64,000 nucleotides of DNA from Urophycis tenuis (taxonomy: Eukaryota > Chordata > Actinopteri > Gadiformes > Phycidae). Shown piece after piece: positions 12,508-23,500 of the stretch (positions within the stretch are counted from its first letter, which is position 1; every line of letters begins with the position of its first letter). The notes under the pieces are model-generated. The model worked only from the letters and a program-made list of their open reading frames with translations. It was not told the DNA's origin and made no database searches. The stretch is from positions 12,501-76,500 of the forward strand of contig JAXIVH010000428.1 in NCBI GenBank assembly GCA_036785325.1, written 5' to 3'. The position numbers were made by a program, and so were the translations under genes.

Positions 12508-12656
12508 GTCAAGACGTGTTCTGTAACGGCATGGCGGGGGCTCTCCACGGGGGCATGCTCTGTGCCTCCGCTGTCCTCAACCAGACCCTCTACATCGACC
12601 TGCTGGCCTTGAAGAACCGCCTCAAGTACAGAAAGGGCAAGCAGAAGAAGAATTGA
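7252..12656 (+). CDS. retsat: retinol saturase (all-trans-retinol 13,14-reductase)
   Basis: Twelve coding exons join by GT-AG junctions in one uninterrupted frame of 612 aa: 7252-7426, 7663-7845, 8150-8288, 8477-8579, 9361-9556, 9917-10114, 10516-10635, 11053-11191, 11388-11497, 11617-11783, 11983-12142, 12508-12656. The family saturates the 13,14 double bond of all-trans-retinol, is FAD/NAD-dependent and sits in the ER membrane. Visible support: a hydrophobic N-terminal anchor (about residues 2-25), a Rossmann dinucleotide site GSGVGG (75-80) followed by LVLEQH, the internal block YPRGGASEFAFHMIP, and YEWFEEWEGTKMGKRG. The C-terminal NLYLTGQD-type motif is LYLTGQDVF, and the protein ends KQKKN. 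Human RETSAT is 610 aa, so length agrees. The start at 7252 (MWWATWW) fits the family; an in-frame upstream Met at 7219 would add 11 residues. Fish carry retsat and a retsat-like paralogue, and which one this is needs a tree. Confidence 0.95.
7535..7612. repeat. (GT)n-rich tract in retsat intron 1
   Basis: GT/GCGT microsatellite within the 7427-7662 intron, ending about 50 bp before the acceptor. Confidence 0.9.
9302..9350 (+). repeat. (GT)n abutting the retsat intron 4 acceptor
   Basis: A GT tract runs to within 10 bp of the exon 5 acceptor (tctattgcag, exon from 9361), so the pre-mRNA has a UG repeat where a polypyrimidine tract is expected. Confidence 0.9.
9889..9907 (+). repeat. poly(C) tract before the retsat exon 6 acceptor
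   Basis: About 19 consecutive C followed by 'accctacag' at 9915-9916. It serves as an all-cytosine polypyrimidine tract. Confidence 0.85.
10487..10510 (+). repeat. (GT)n abutting the retsat intron 6 acceptor
   Basis: GT repeat followed at once by gtcag; exon 7 starts at 10516. Confidence 0.9.
10814..10990 (+). mobile_element. tRNA-derived SINE in retsat intron 7
   Basis: The head has RNA polymerase III promoter-like sequence: an A-box region 'cagtagctcagtaggtagag' and a B-box 'ggttcgatccc'. The tail 'agtcgctttggacaaaagcg' matches the common fish SINE/L2 tail. A second copy lies at 12259-12432, and a related head-to-body fragment at 16440-16630. It is not a tRNA gene: the head is inserted and no cloverleaf closes cleanly. 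Confidence 0.85.
11355..11385 (+). repeat. (GT)n abutting the retsat intron 8 acceptor
   Basis: GT repeat runs directly into 'gtag'; exon 9 starts at 11388, with no conventional polypyrimidine tract. Confidence 0.9.
11499..11524 (+). repeat. (CA)n immediately after the retsat exon 9 donor
   Basis: The donor at 11498 reads gtacacacaca, so intronic CA repeats begin right at the 5' splice site. CA repeats near donors are known hnRNP L sites; an effect here is inference. Confidence 0.8.
12259..12432 (+). mobile_element. tRNA-derived SINE in retsat intron 11
   Basis: Same family as 10814-10990: 'acagtagctcagtgggtgg' head, 'cggcggttcgatccccttga' B-box region, and tail 'agctttggacaaaagtgtct'. Both copies carry the same internal body, including 'ctaaccatagggtcggcggt'. 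Confidence 0.85.
12472..12504 (+). repeat. (GT)n abutting the retsat intron 11 acceptor
   Basis: GT repeat followed by gcag; exon 12 begins at 12508. Confidence 0.9.
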
Positions 12657-12887
12657 CACTGATGATTGACAATCACTCCCCGGCCAAAAAGGAATCTGAA
12701 AAGGACTGTTAAATAGTGTATTAGAGAAAAGTCACGTTAAAGTCAAGGTTTACTGAAAATGTAACTTCTTAACATCTTCACTGCAGCCAAAATAATAATT
12801 TCAGGTAAACACAAAATTAGTGATTGTGGTTCAGGGCAGCCTATTGAAAGACAAAGCATGTGCTGTTGGTGATTTTTCCAAACTGCA

Positions 12888-12893
12888 AATAAA
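12888..12893 (+). promoter_or_regulatory. retsat poly(A) signal
   Basis: AATAAA 232 bp after the retsat stop, followed by a T-rich/GT stretch ('attgctgtttgtctt'), a plausible cleavage context. Confidence 0.7.
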
Positions 12894-12899
12894 AAAGAT

Positions 12900-15180
12900 T
12901 CATTGTCATTATTGCTGTTTGTCTTAACTTAATGTCTTCATTACTGCCATTTGATGTATTCAGTGGGTGAAGTAATATTACTGTAATTGGGAGTAATAAT
13001 TTACAATCATTAAATATGCTATCATGCATCGTGTCAGACAAAATAACAGTAGCATCATCTATGCCAATTCAATCAATCATGTGAAGCAGATGTTTAATTT
13101 TTTTTTTTTTCATTTGGCAATTTGAGATGAAACAACCAATCACACTAGAGGTCACCCGGGCTGTCTTTCCACCAGAGACCAGAGATGCATGACTTGCTAT
13201 TGCTTTGGTTAATAACCCCGTCTACACGGCTGGTTAACCGCCGTTACAATATGCACAGCGTGCTGTCTGGATTCCTCACAAGTCCTCACATGCCAACAAC
13301 GGTCACTCCGATCAATTTTAAACGGACTCGAATACATCTGCTTTATGGATCCCAGAGGAAATTATTTGCTGTGGTTAATAGAATGTAATAATTAACTAAA
13401 TACAGCTCCACAACAAAGCCTGTGATGTTGAACTGTGTGGCGAGGTTCTTCTACAGTTAGTTAGTTATATAAAGTGATATACTGTGTTGTGTGTGTGTGT
13501 GTGTGTATAGCGACATAATAACCTGACATTTACACACACAGCCTATGGTGATGGAGCCTAACTAGTCCTCTCTCTGACCAACGGACCTCACAACAGTCAC
13601 GGTACAGTCATCCTCAGTAGCCAGAAACGTTCAAATAGGTGGGCACAGAAAAAAACGGGTGGGCAAAGCCAATTTTATTGAACGTACGTGCTGGTGAACG
13701 TAAACGAAGGAAAGCCCAATCGGACGGGCAAGACTGACAAGTAGGTGGGCCAAGGGCCGTCCAGGCCCACCCGTGGCTACATGCCACTGGTCATAATGCT
13801 TCCAAAGACCTCGCCTGTGAGCTCACTCTCACCTTGAGTCCTAGCAGTGACGTTACCCGTAGAAAAAATACTGATCTGAATAGGACACCAGCGGCCCAGA
13901 ATAAGTCCCTCGGCCGATACCACAGAGTGTATCCACACTATGAGTGTGAGTATGTGAGGCCTATTTAGAATATTTCAAATAAATAGTGAAATGTAAAAAT
14001 GGCAATATTGTCTGACATGACAATGACACCAACTACTGCAACCTGACGTGACAACGGCACCAACTACTGCAACCTACAAAGTGGTGACAGACAGGCAACG
14101 TGATGCGGAGCAGCGAGAGAGCAGAGAACCCTGCAGCACAGACTCTGCAGTGGTTTGAAGAACCTTGAAGAACCTTGAAGAACCACAACTCTGCTCTTCT
14201 GCATGAGGACAAATTGAGTGTGCACTTTGGATTTCGTAAATGCTTTTAAATCCTTGTGAATTCATTGCTCTAAATTGCTAATTTGCCAATGAGAACCCTT
14301 TTTTAACCAGTCTGCTGTATGTATATGACCAGTAGCGTCCTGGTCTTGTTGTTGGTTTTGAGACAGCGTGAGAAGAAAGGACAAAAGAAAAAGTGATTCT
14401 TCAAGATGTTTTTTGGAATGGTTTTTATTGTAGATTATAGAAGATGTGTTGCTATTCGACTCAATAAAACCTTTAGTTCACCTCAGCAAAGAGAGATACA
14501 TTGATGATCCATTTGCCCCAGGCCTGCACAGGAAATGGTAGTACAAAGAGAGAGTTATGCACTTCATTGAAATACAAAGCGTTGGTTGTTGCTTGGTTTC
14601 TTTGATAAACCGGGTCCATGGTGATTGTTATAATGGATTCCACTATTGCACGGCCCCATTCTTGTCAACACAGCTTTAGAATTGATTGTTTGTCATTGGC
14701 AGATATTAAAAACTAAAATGTGGATTGCTTAAGCACACACAAGGGTTTGAAAAGAACATTTTGATCACACCAACTCTTTGAGAATGTATGTTGGTTCTGC
14801 CGCCATTGTAAAGGCGGCAGCATTGTATTTTAAAGGAAATATTGTAAAGGAAACCTGTGTATTAAATGACAATGAAAACTTGGACTTTGGCTTTGACTTT
14901 GGGGATTGATGGAATACCAATGAGTGAAGCTACATACTTCTTCAGCTGCTCACCTAAAGCGACGAGATATGTTCCGTGAATTAAATGCATTACTAATCTA
15001 CAGCACGCTTGATGGTTTGCAAATACCTGAAGGGAATTTTAAGCAAACCACTCATTACACTGTACTTGATACATGCTCAGCCATTAGCCTCTAGTCCAGT
15101 TCTAAATTACCATGATTTGCATTCACATATCATGACTTGGATGCTTCGACGTTAAACTCAACAGTGCTGCTGCTGAGTAC
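12900..15180. other. intergenic; no gene recognised
   Basis: No coding exon could be supported. 13630-13790 contains 'gtaggtgggc...ggcccacccgtggctac', resembling a dispersed fish repeat. 14013-14074 holds a two-copy duplication of about 31 bp ('accaactactgcaacct'). Confidence 0.4.
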
Positions 15181-15181
15181 G

Positions 15182-15450
15182 GTGACCTGTTAACCATATG
15201 TGATCCAGTATGAATAATGAGAGTATGGTGACCTGTTAACCACACTGTGATCCAGTATGAATGAAGAGAGTATGGTGACCTGTTAACCACACTGTGATCC
15301 AGTATGAATGAAGAGAGTATGGTGACCTGTTAACCACACTGTGATCCAGTATGAATGAAGAGAGTATGGTGACCTGTTAACCACACTGTGATCCAGTATG
15401 AATGAAGAGAGTATGGTGACCTGTTAACCACACTGTGATCCAGTATGAAC
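15182..15450. repeat. 47-bp tandem repeat, 6 copies
   Basis: Unit begins gtgacctgttaaccacactg. Copies start at 15182 (46 bp, most divergent), 15228, 15275, 15322, 15369 and 15416 (last one partial). The inner copies are almost identical, implying recent expansion. Confidence 0.95.
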
Positions 15451-15643
15451 GATGATCTGCATGCTCTCAGGAAGCGTATGATAAGGACACTTTTCACAAA
15501 CCTTGCAAACAACTTGAGAACAGCAGAGAAATGACAGAGATGTATTAACCACGGCATGTAGTGGCAAAGAGAGAATTTACTACCATTCACACAGGCTTCC
15601 TGGGTATGGTTTCAGTTCAGTACAGGCATGTGGTGTGCTTTAT

Positions 15644-15676
15644 TAATTAGCCCCCTGCATCACAGGGGGCTAATTA
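15644..15676. repeat. perfect 14-bp inverted repeat with 5-nt loop
   Basis: taattagccccctg - catca - cagggggctaatta. An outer gtgtgct/agcacac pair extends the stem after a small bulge. It could be a MITE core or simply a palindrome; no associated gene. Confidence 0.85.
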
Positions 15677-16435
15677 GCACACAGTTTTGTTATGGTTAAG
15701 AATAGAAGTTACTTCCATCTGAATGGGCTATTGCTAAGCAAGCTCCCATAGAGGTGCCTCTGCTTCAGTTACACTGGCAAATGCATCGGAGGATTCGACC
15801 ATTGAAGGATCTGAAAGCAGAGTCCTCCCTGGGGGTCCTCAAGACATTGAACCAACAGTAACCTCTGGCTCAAAAGAAGTGTCGACTACTCCGAGGAGAC
15901 AGACACCCATGACTCAGCTCAAGGAGAGACACGCTCCGGATAATGGAACAACATGAGGATCATGGAGATCACAGCCTTCCCCCTCTGGGATGCTGTAAGT
16001 CCACAGTGGAAAGCAATTGCCGCTCCTTCCATCACACACATGTGTCATATTGCTATCTGTCCATCCAAGAAACACCAATAGCAATAAATATGTCACCAGG
16101 AAGGACAGAGTGGCATGACCTGCTGCCGAGGACACGCCCGTTGTCACATGGCTGAAATGTCCTCTGGGTCCCACTAATCCATTTTGTACAGCTGCTCTCA
16201 ACAAAACCCGTGATGTTGGTGACTGTGTGCGAAGACCATGGTTTGTACTACGAGGGCCACCACATACCCTCTGCTGATCAATTGTCGCTCACCCACACTC
16301 TCAAGACACGCTCTCTTCATGCTGCTGAAGACGCCCCGCTCCTCACTGCCGTCCTGTCTGCGGCCGCATGCGGTGTCTCATGTGTGGCTCTCTGTCTACA
16401 CTGTCTCGTCCAGATTCTCGCCAGTTCTTTGCCTG

Positions 16436-16630
16436 AGTAGACCCTAACCGTAGGGTCGGTGGATCGATCCCCTCGATCCCCACTTCCAAACTGTCTGCAT
16501 GTCGAAGTGTCCTTGAGCAAGACACCGAACCCCAACTTGCTCCCTGGGCGCTGAACATAGCAGCCCACTACTCCATTCTACCATAGGATGGGTCAAATGC
16601 AGAGAACAAATTTCATTCCCATATCTAAAA
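16436..16630 (+). mobile_element. SINE fragment (5'-truncated)
   Basis: Starts within the tRNA-like head ('accgtagggtcggtggatcg') and continues with 'tgtccttgagcaagacaccg' and 'ataggatgggtcaaatgcag', a combination common in teleost SINEs. Confidence 0.75.
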
Positions 16631-16813
16631 AAATACTCCAAATGACTAATAAAGACCGAAAGTCCTCTCTTCCTATATACAGTAGATCCATTTCAGGATA
16701 TAAGCTAGTGGGTGAGAGAATGGATCAGAAACCTTTGCGGTTTTTCTTACATTATTTTACACAAGAGCAGTACCACATCTTACTGTATGTAAAAATACAA
16801 TATGACATATCTA

Positions 16814-17111
<298 letters not shown>

Positions 17112-17119
17112 TAGGCTAG

Positions 17120-19130
17120 TGTTAGGCTAGTGTTAAACTAAAATAAAAAAAATAATAAAAGGGGAAATAGCAGCAATGTACATATAGGTTGCAAAAGTAA
17201 TAGTAAATAAGTAAATATAATCAAATAACTAATGTTATATAAAAATATTGACATATCTTAGTGTTATAACAATGTCAAACCTGCTATTTATGTTTCATGT
17301 ACTGTTGTATCTCACTGATGCAGGACAATGTGACTCTCTTGTCTTTTCCTCTTCCTCCTTTTCCTCTCTCTGTTCTTCTGTGTTTCATGTACTGTATGTT
17401 TTATTGTATGCTGCTGCTGTCTTGGCTTCTTGAAAAAGAAATTTGTAATCCCAACTAGACTACATAAATAGAGTTTCAGTAAGATAAAGATAAAGACTTT
17501 CAGTAGGGGTTTTCATGAAGCATAGCTCCTATCAAGAAACATTATGTGAAGCGTTGAAGAATTTCATCCAGGTTGTTATTATTATTATGGTGTGTTTAGC
17601 AGGGTATTTAAAGTGGAGTATGTGTGTGAGAGAGAAGATATTAGAGGTGATTGTTCTTAGATTTTTTTGATTAGCATATATTTTGTTAGTCTGCTCAATT
17701 TATCTGTAGCAATCAAGATCCTAAAATATCAGTATTGAACCAGAAACAATTATATTTTTTTCCTGCAAACTATTATATTTTGCCAAGTGAAATTGGGCCA
17801 TCTGAATCTGGGCTTAATCCGAGGCAAAACAGCACCACTAAAACATACTGCATAACAAAATAAATTTACTTCATTTTAATTTCAGTCCGTTTTACATATC
17901 TTCCAAACCAAAATGTGTCAGTAACACATAGTAACAAATAGAGTAGTGTGACTGAACTGAACATAAGAGATGCATCACGTCAGGGCTTCAGAATGCTGAC
18001 AGATAGAGAATTTGACAATATTTGTCAGGGATGCACCATGCCATATGGCCAATGGCATTGGTCCCCATTTCTAGCACTAAAAATGTTTGTGTCAACATCC
18101 GCCCCATCATCGTTCTGTAAGTCCCTCTGGCTGAGTTAACGCATGTTTGGAAAATTCAACTTGTGCTGATGTGGGGTCCGAACAAACCAATGATGGTTAT
18201 TTATTTCACACTGTGAAGATTGTGCTTCAGGGGAGCGACAGGGCACAGCAGCCTGCCAGGAGTGTCTGGGGGCTCTCAGGCTAGCATGGGGGGGGGGGGG
18301 GGTATTTTATTGGTATTTCTTGGATGCCTGACTTTAATTCATTGGAATTTTTATTGTTTGGATAATTATGAAGACATACAGACAGACATACTTTATTGAT
18401 CCCTGAGGGAAGATGAAGAGAGTTTTGAGTTTAATGAGCCAATTATTATACAGTATTTTTTTTTCTTCTTTTATTGCATCACATAGGGCTTCTGGGCACG
18501 TGCCCAGATTGCCCATATTGTGGATCTGGGCTTGGTGATTAGTAGTAGTTTGCTCATGCTCAGGCAGTTCATCTATACATCTATAAGGCCTTATTCAAAA
18601 ATGTGTTTGTTAAAATTAATCATCAAATATCTATAACTTATGTCAGCAATGTCTTGGGACCTCACATGCATATCAAGGGCTGACCCCGAGGTTGGGAACC
18701 ACTGGTCTACCAAACAGGCCCATAGACGAACAGGCACAGGGTATGAACGTTGGGCCTGGGGCAGTGGGCTGGAAGGAGCTGGAGGATTTTTATTTTATTT
18801 TTAATGGAATTTAATAGGCTAAATCCTATCTGCTTCAATAATCATACTAAACTCCACAAATTAAGTCGGGAAACATTTCTCATTAGTTAAATTGGAAGTT
18901 TAGATTGAAAAAATAAATAAAAATATTATCATTCATATTCATTGGATTTGTCCCGCGAGTGCTTTTGTTGCCAGATTGGTAAATTCATAAGCCTACAAAA
19001 AAAAAATCTAGTTTTTCTGACTATATTGTTGTATAACATTGACAATATATGCATAATATATGAGTTTAATATAATCCGTATTCTACTTAAATTCTGAAGC
19101 ATAGTCTGCATAGACTTACTTACAATTGTT
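17120..19130. other. AT-rich intergenic region
   Basis: No gene seen. A LINE 3'-tail motif ('tttattgatccctgaggga') lies at about 18390-18410 and a poly(G) run at about 18288-18301. Confidence 0.45.
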
Positions 19131-19139
19131 CAAGGCTCT

Positions 19140-19218
19140 TTGTAGGTCTTGGCAACCCGTTCGTGAAAACTGCAAACCGCGGTCTGGTGACCGAGCGGAG
19201 GAAACAAAGGAGCAGCCA
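19140..19218 (+). other. smarce1: probable 5' non-coding exon of smarce1
   Basis: A GC-richer block ('ccgcggtctggtgaccgagc') ends with a good donor, gcca|gtgagt, at 19218/19219. It can splice to an acceptor 'tataatatag' at 19730 just before the exon with the start codon. The transcription start is not determinable from sequence alone. Confidence 0.5.
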
Positions 19219-19767
19219 GTGAGTGCATTTTTTGTTATTGATTTAATATACGCTCCCTTTCAGTTACCAATATTTTAGCTTTTTTACATTTCAGTACAAA
19301 TAATATGCTTGCTGTGAGCGTTGGATGAGTTATTTATTTTATTTACTGTGCGATATGTAACGCTACTCGTGTGTGCGATAAGGCAGCAGGCTGTTCATCA
19401 GTCGCTAGCCTACAGTTAGCTTCACTTTTATTACCAATAGCTTCACAGGTTACACTGAATCAAGTTACGAGGGTGGATTGACGATCCAGTGTTTATGTAA
19501 TGCAAACGTAATTGAATACATTAAGTAACGCATAACATTGGTATTTGTTCAATGTATATTTTTGTTAGCCGGTGGCTAGTAGGCCATGTCTGCTCATTTG
19601 GTTTAGCTAACCATTCATTCGTGATAACTTATTCTGCAACTTTCTATACCTGCTTGTTTGTGGACTGCCTAAGTCAGAACAACTTTTCCATACAAATTGT
19701 TACTAACGATTTCTTCTTTTTATAATATAGGTCCATATGTTGAAAAGGGTCTGATTTCGCTACAGCC

Positions 19768-20484
19768 ATGTCAAGTGAGTAAACCTGCATGCTACTCTCT
19801 GAATGATGTGAACATTAGTCGAATGTCGAGGCGTTTACCTCCTTCTCTAGTTGGATGGTTCTGTATTTTATCTTCTAAAATGACAGACGCACACCAGTTT
19901 AAAAAAAAAAAAGGTTTTGTGAAATTGTGTTTTTCTTAAACAAAGACATTAATATTGAACTCAATGTATTGTGTTTTATTTTCTATCTGCTCAAGTCTTT
20001 TTTATTGAATTTGACATATTTATTCCTTTTTATATCATACAAATATTGACGAGGGTACACTGCTAGTTTTCCACATGGATGTGTCGTGTATCAAAATGGG
20101 TAGAGGCAATAATTGTAACTATTAACATTATTAATATTTTTGTCATGTGATGCAACGTCTAGCAAGTTTGAGATGTATCAAAACATTGAAAGTTGTGTGT
20201 ACTTTATATTGTATTGTTGTTGTTTTAGATATGCCAATCTTTATCCTAGATGCAAATAGATAGTCCACTCCTAGGTGTGCTGTTATATATGTAACAATGC
20301 AGGGCCCAAGAGCCTCAGAAAAGGGCATTATAAAAATAATTGATAGGAGTTGATTATCTTTTACCATGACCCCCTGTGAAGAAAGTCATAAGGGTCTTCA
20401 TTTGCTATCTTTGGCTGATTCTCAAAGTATTTTTTTTATATGGCTTTTTTTTTTGTGTTACTGAAAACACAAATGGTCTGACCA

Positions 20485-20539
<55 letters not shown>

Positions 20540-23500
20540 GAGTATTGCCTGGAACAGAATCAGGCTAGTCAGGCACCATATTATGTAACATGAGATTCAT
20601 ATGCAATGAAATGATTGACTTACTGCTTCAATAAACCGACAACATCCTAGTTTCGACATGGCAATGGAAAGGCATTCTAGCATAATTATATCTGTGTGTG
20701 TGTGTGTGTGTGTGTGTGTGCACGTTTTATATATATATAACACACACAAATGGTTTCTTAGCTCAGTCTTGGTTGTCTGCTCTTAAAAAGCTCCTGCATT
20801 TATTTTTTTTCCGATAATCTGATGGATCTGATGGTCATGGATTATCCCTCACATAATGCACAACTCAACACTAAAATGTGCACTAGCCCTGGTATAAAAT
20901 ACATTATGCGTCATAGCATAATGAGGTCAACAGTGAAGAAAGTACTTGGCTAAGAAAGTACAGAGCCCCTATTATACCAACGGGTGTGATGAGCCATTTC
21001 AATTCAAAAGCTGCCTTTTGACTAATCAGAAGTGGGAGTGTCCACCTAGATGTACGATGGAAAGATACGCTTACAAGTTGGTACAGTCCACTTGGTAGAC
21101 TAACCTGTCCATCACATCTGGTTGGACCGGACGGTCCCATTTTGTGATAAAGGCCTTTCTTGTTTTGTCCCACAGAACGGCCGTCATATGCCCCTCCCCC
21201 TCCTCCGGCCCCCACCACAGTAAGTATGCCGCTTCGTCTTCCACCCTCCTCCAACATGGTCACACATGCTCACTGGCATATTAGCTTTTTATGTGAGTGG
21301 GCAAAACATCTACGGTGCATCTGATTGGCCAAGTGTTGTGCACTTCCTGTGTGCGTGAGCTAATTAACTCGGTGGTGGTACTTTGCTGAGTGTGTGTGTC
21401 TGTCGCACAATGGCTTGGTGATGTATAGTGATGACAAGATTGAGTGTTCACAATGAAGCGGACTTGCCTGTGTGCCGTTTCTTAAAAGATTTAAAAAAAA
21501 AAACAACTAGTATTACAATCTCTGTTGATGTGAGCATCTGATGTTCACCTGTACACTATTGACCAATTGACAGTTCACACCACCACGTTGTTTCAATACG
21601 TATGGCTGTAGCTAGTAAGCCAAGTGATGATAAGACAATTAAAGTACGCCCTGCAGAGAAGCTATTTGAATCCTGTACTCTTCTTTCTTTCTTAATGCAA
21701 TGATTCGTTATTAGTTATTTTTTGCTCCGCCATGTTTCTGTAACTGTCACGTCCGTCATGTGTTGCCTTGTATTCAGAGTCTTGTACAGCCTCACCCTGG
21801 CAGGGTCAACGCTCATATCCTTCTGCGAGACGGGGGGCCACTCCATGACTGTCTAATGCACTCGTATTTCTGTGCACACACACACAGAAATACGAGACCT
21901 GTGGCGCATTTTTACATGACTTCCTTTTCCAGCGTTTTCCTGGCAGCATATGTCTGTGTTTTCCAGAATGGACTCCTGCTGTGTGTGATGGCTGGCCTTT
22001 TTTTTTTTTTTTGGAGAGAAAGTTGTCACATAAGGGAACATCTTCCTTTTTTTTTTTTTTTTTTTTCCCCCCTCAACGCTCTGCCATGTTGCACTCGCTT
22101 ATTCCTAATGCCTGCCTGCTCGCTAGACCACCAGTCTACTGACCCGACTGGCTTTGCCGAGCACACTTGCACACCGTGTATGCAAATCATTACAAACAAG
22201 CAGCAAGAAAAAAAAAAAAGAAATCCATTTTATTTATTTATTTGAATTTAGTTTTTTTTTTGGTTATTTTACACGTTTTATCCCTCTTCGCTCCTCTTGT
22301 TTGTAAGCCATTTCTCATTCGTGTTTTGTCTCATTTGTCTTCCATCAGCAAATGCCCTCCACCCCGGGCTTTGTGGGCTACAACCCTTACAGCCATCTGG
22401 CCTACAACAACCTCCGCCTGGGAGGGAGCTCCGCTGGCTCCAGCAGGGTAATGCACTGACCTGGACGGACTAATGGGGGGGCTGGGGGGGGGGGGGGGGG
22501 GGGGGGGGGGGGTAGCGTGGGACACTATGGGACACTATGGATAGGAGGTCCCAACAACACCGGGGATTTCTTTGAAGGGATGGGCGAGTGGCTTTCATAA
22601 CGCAATACGAATGCACCCGACCAGTTTAAACTTGAACCGGAGACCAGACGTATATACCTGAAAGTGGAGGTGAACTGGAGTCGTTTTTATACGGGGCGGA
22701 TGGCGGGGCAACGTTTAAATAGGTGAAAACAAACGGGGTTGTTTCTGTAAGGACAATAAAGCCCGCCAGAGCAGAACGCAGGCCTCTCGGCCTCCATGTA
22801 ATGTTGCCGTTTGCTCTGAGTGGGTCTCCATCCCTCCCCCCTCTCCCTCCCTCCCTCCCTCCTCCCCCAAGTCATGTTCAGCCCTTCATGCCACAGCTTG
22901 TTGTGCTCAGTGCATGATTGCATTATTTAAATCATTTTGTTTATGATCACCTGCTGGTTCTGATCCGTGTTGGTTGACTTTAAGTAGCGCGCCGTGCCCC
23001 TGGGACCGTTTCTGACTTTTGTGTTCTCCCCTCTCTTCTTTTACCCGTTTAGGAGATCACACCAGCGAAGGTTATGAACTCAATTTGTCATTTCTAGATA
23101 TTTTAGTCAACCAATGGCCAGTTCACTAGTTGATGGAACTACATGCACATTGCATTGGGTGTGCTTATTGTACATATTCATCCCATAGATTGCATAGACG
23201 GCATTTAACCCAAAACACATAATTTGACTTGGACTCCATTAAGTGTATTTTCAGTGCACCCGGTTCTTTCTTATCCCCATCCATTGACTTTTGAAGTAAG
23301 CCAGCGTCTTTATCCTGTTCACCGTGAGAGCCTGTAGTGTTGGCACAATGTGGTTATATCCTATGCTAACTAACACCCTTTCTTCCTCTCCCTTCACTCC
23401 CCACACTCTGGCGACCGAAACAACCCCTTGTTCACACCCAATGTGTCCCCTCCCCCCTTTCTCTCCCCCCTCTCCTCTCCCACTCTCTCCACAGAACTCC

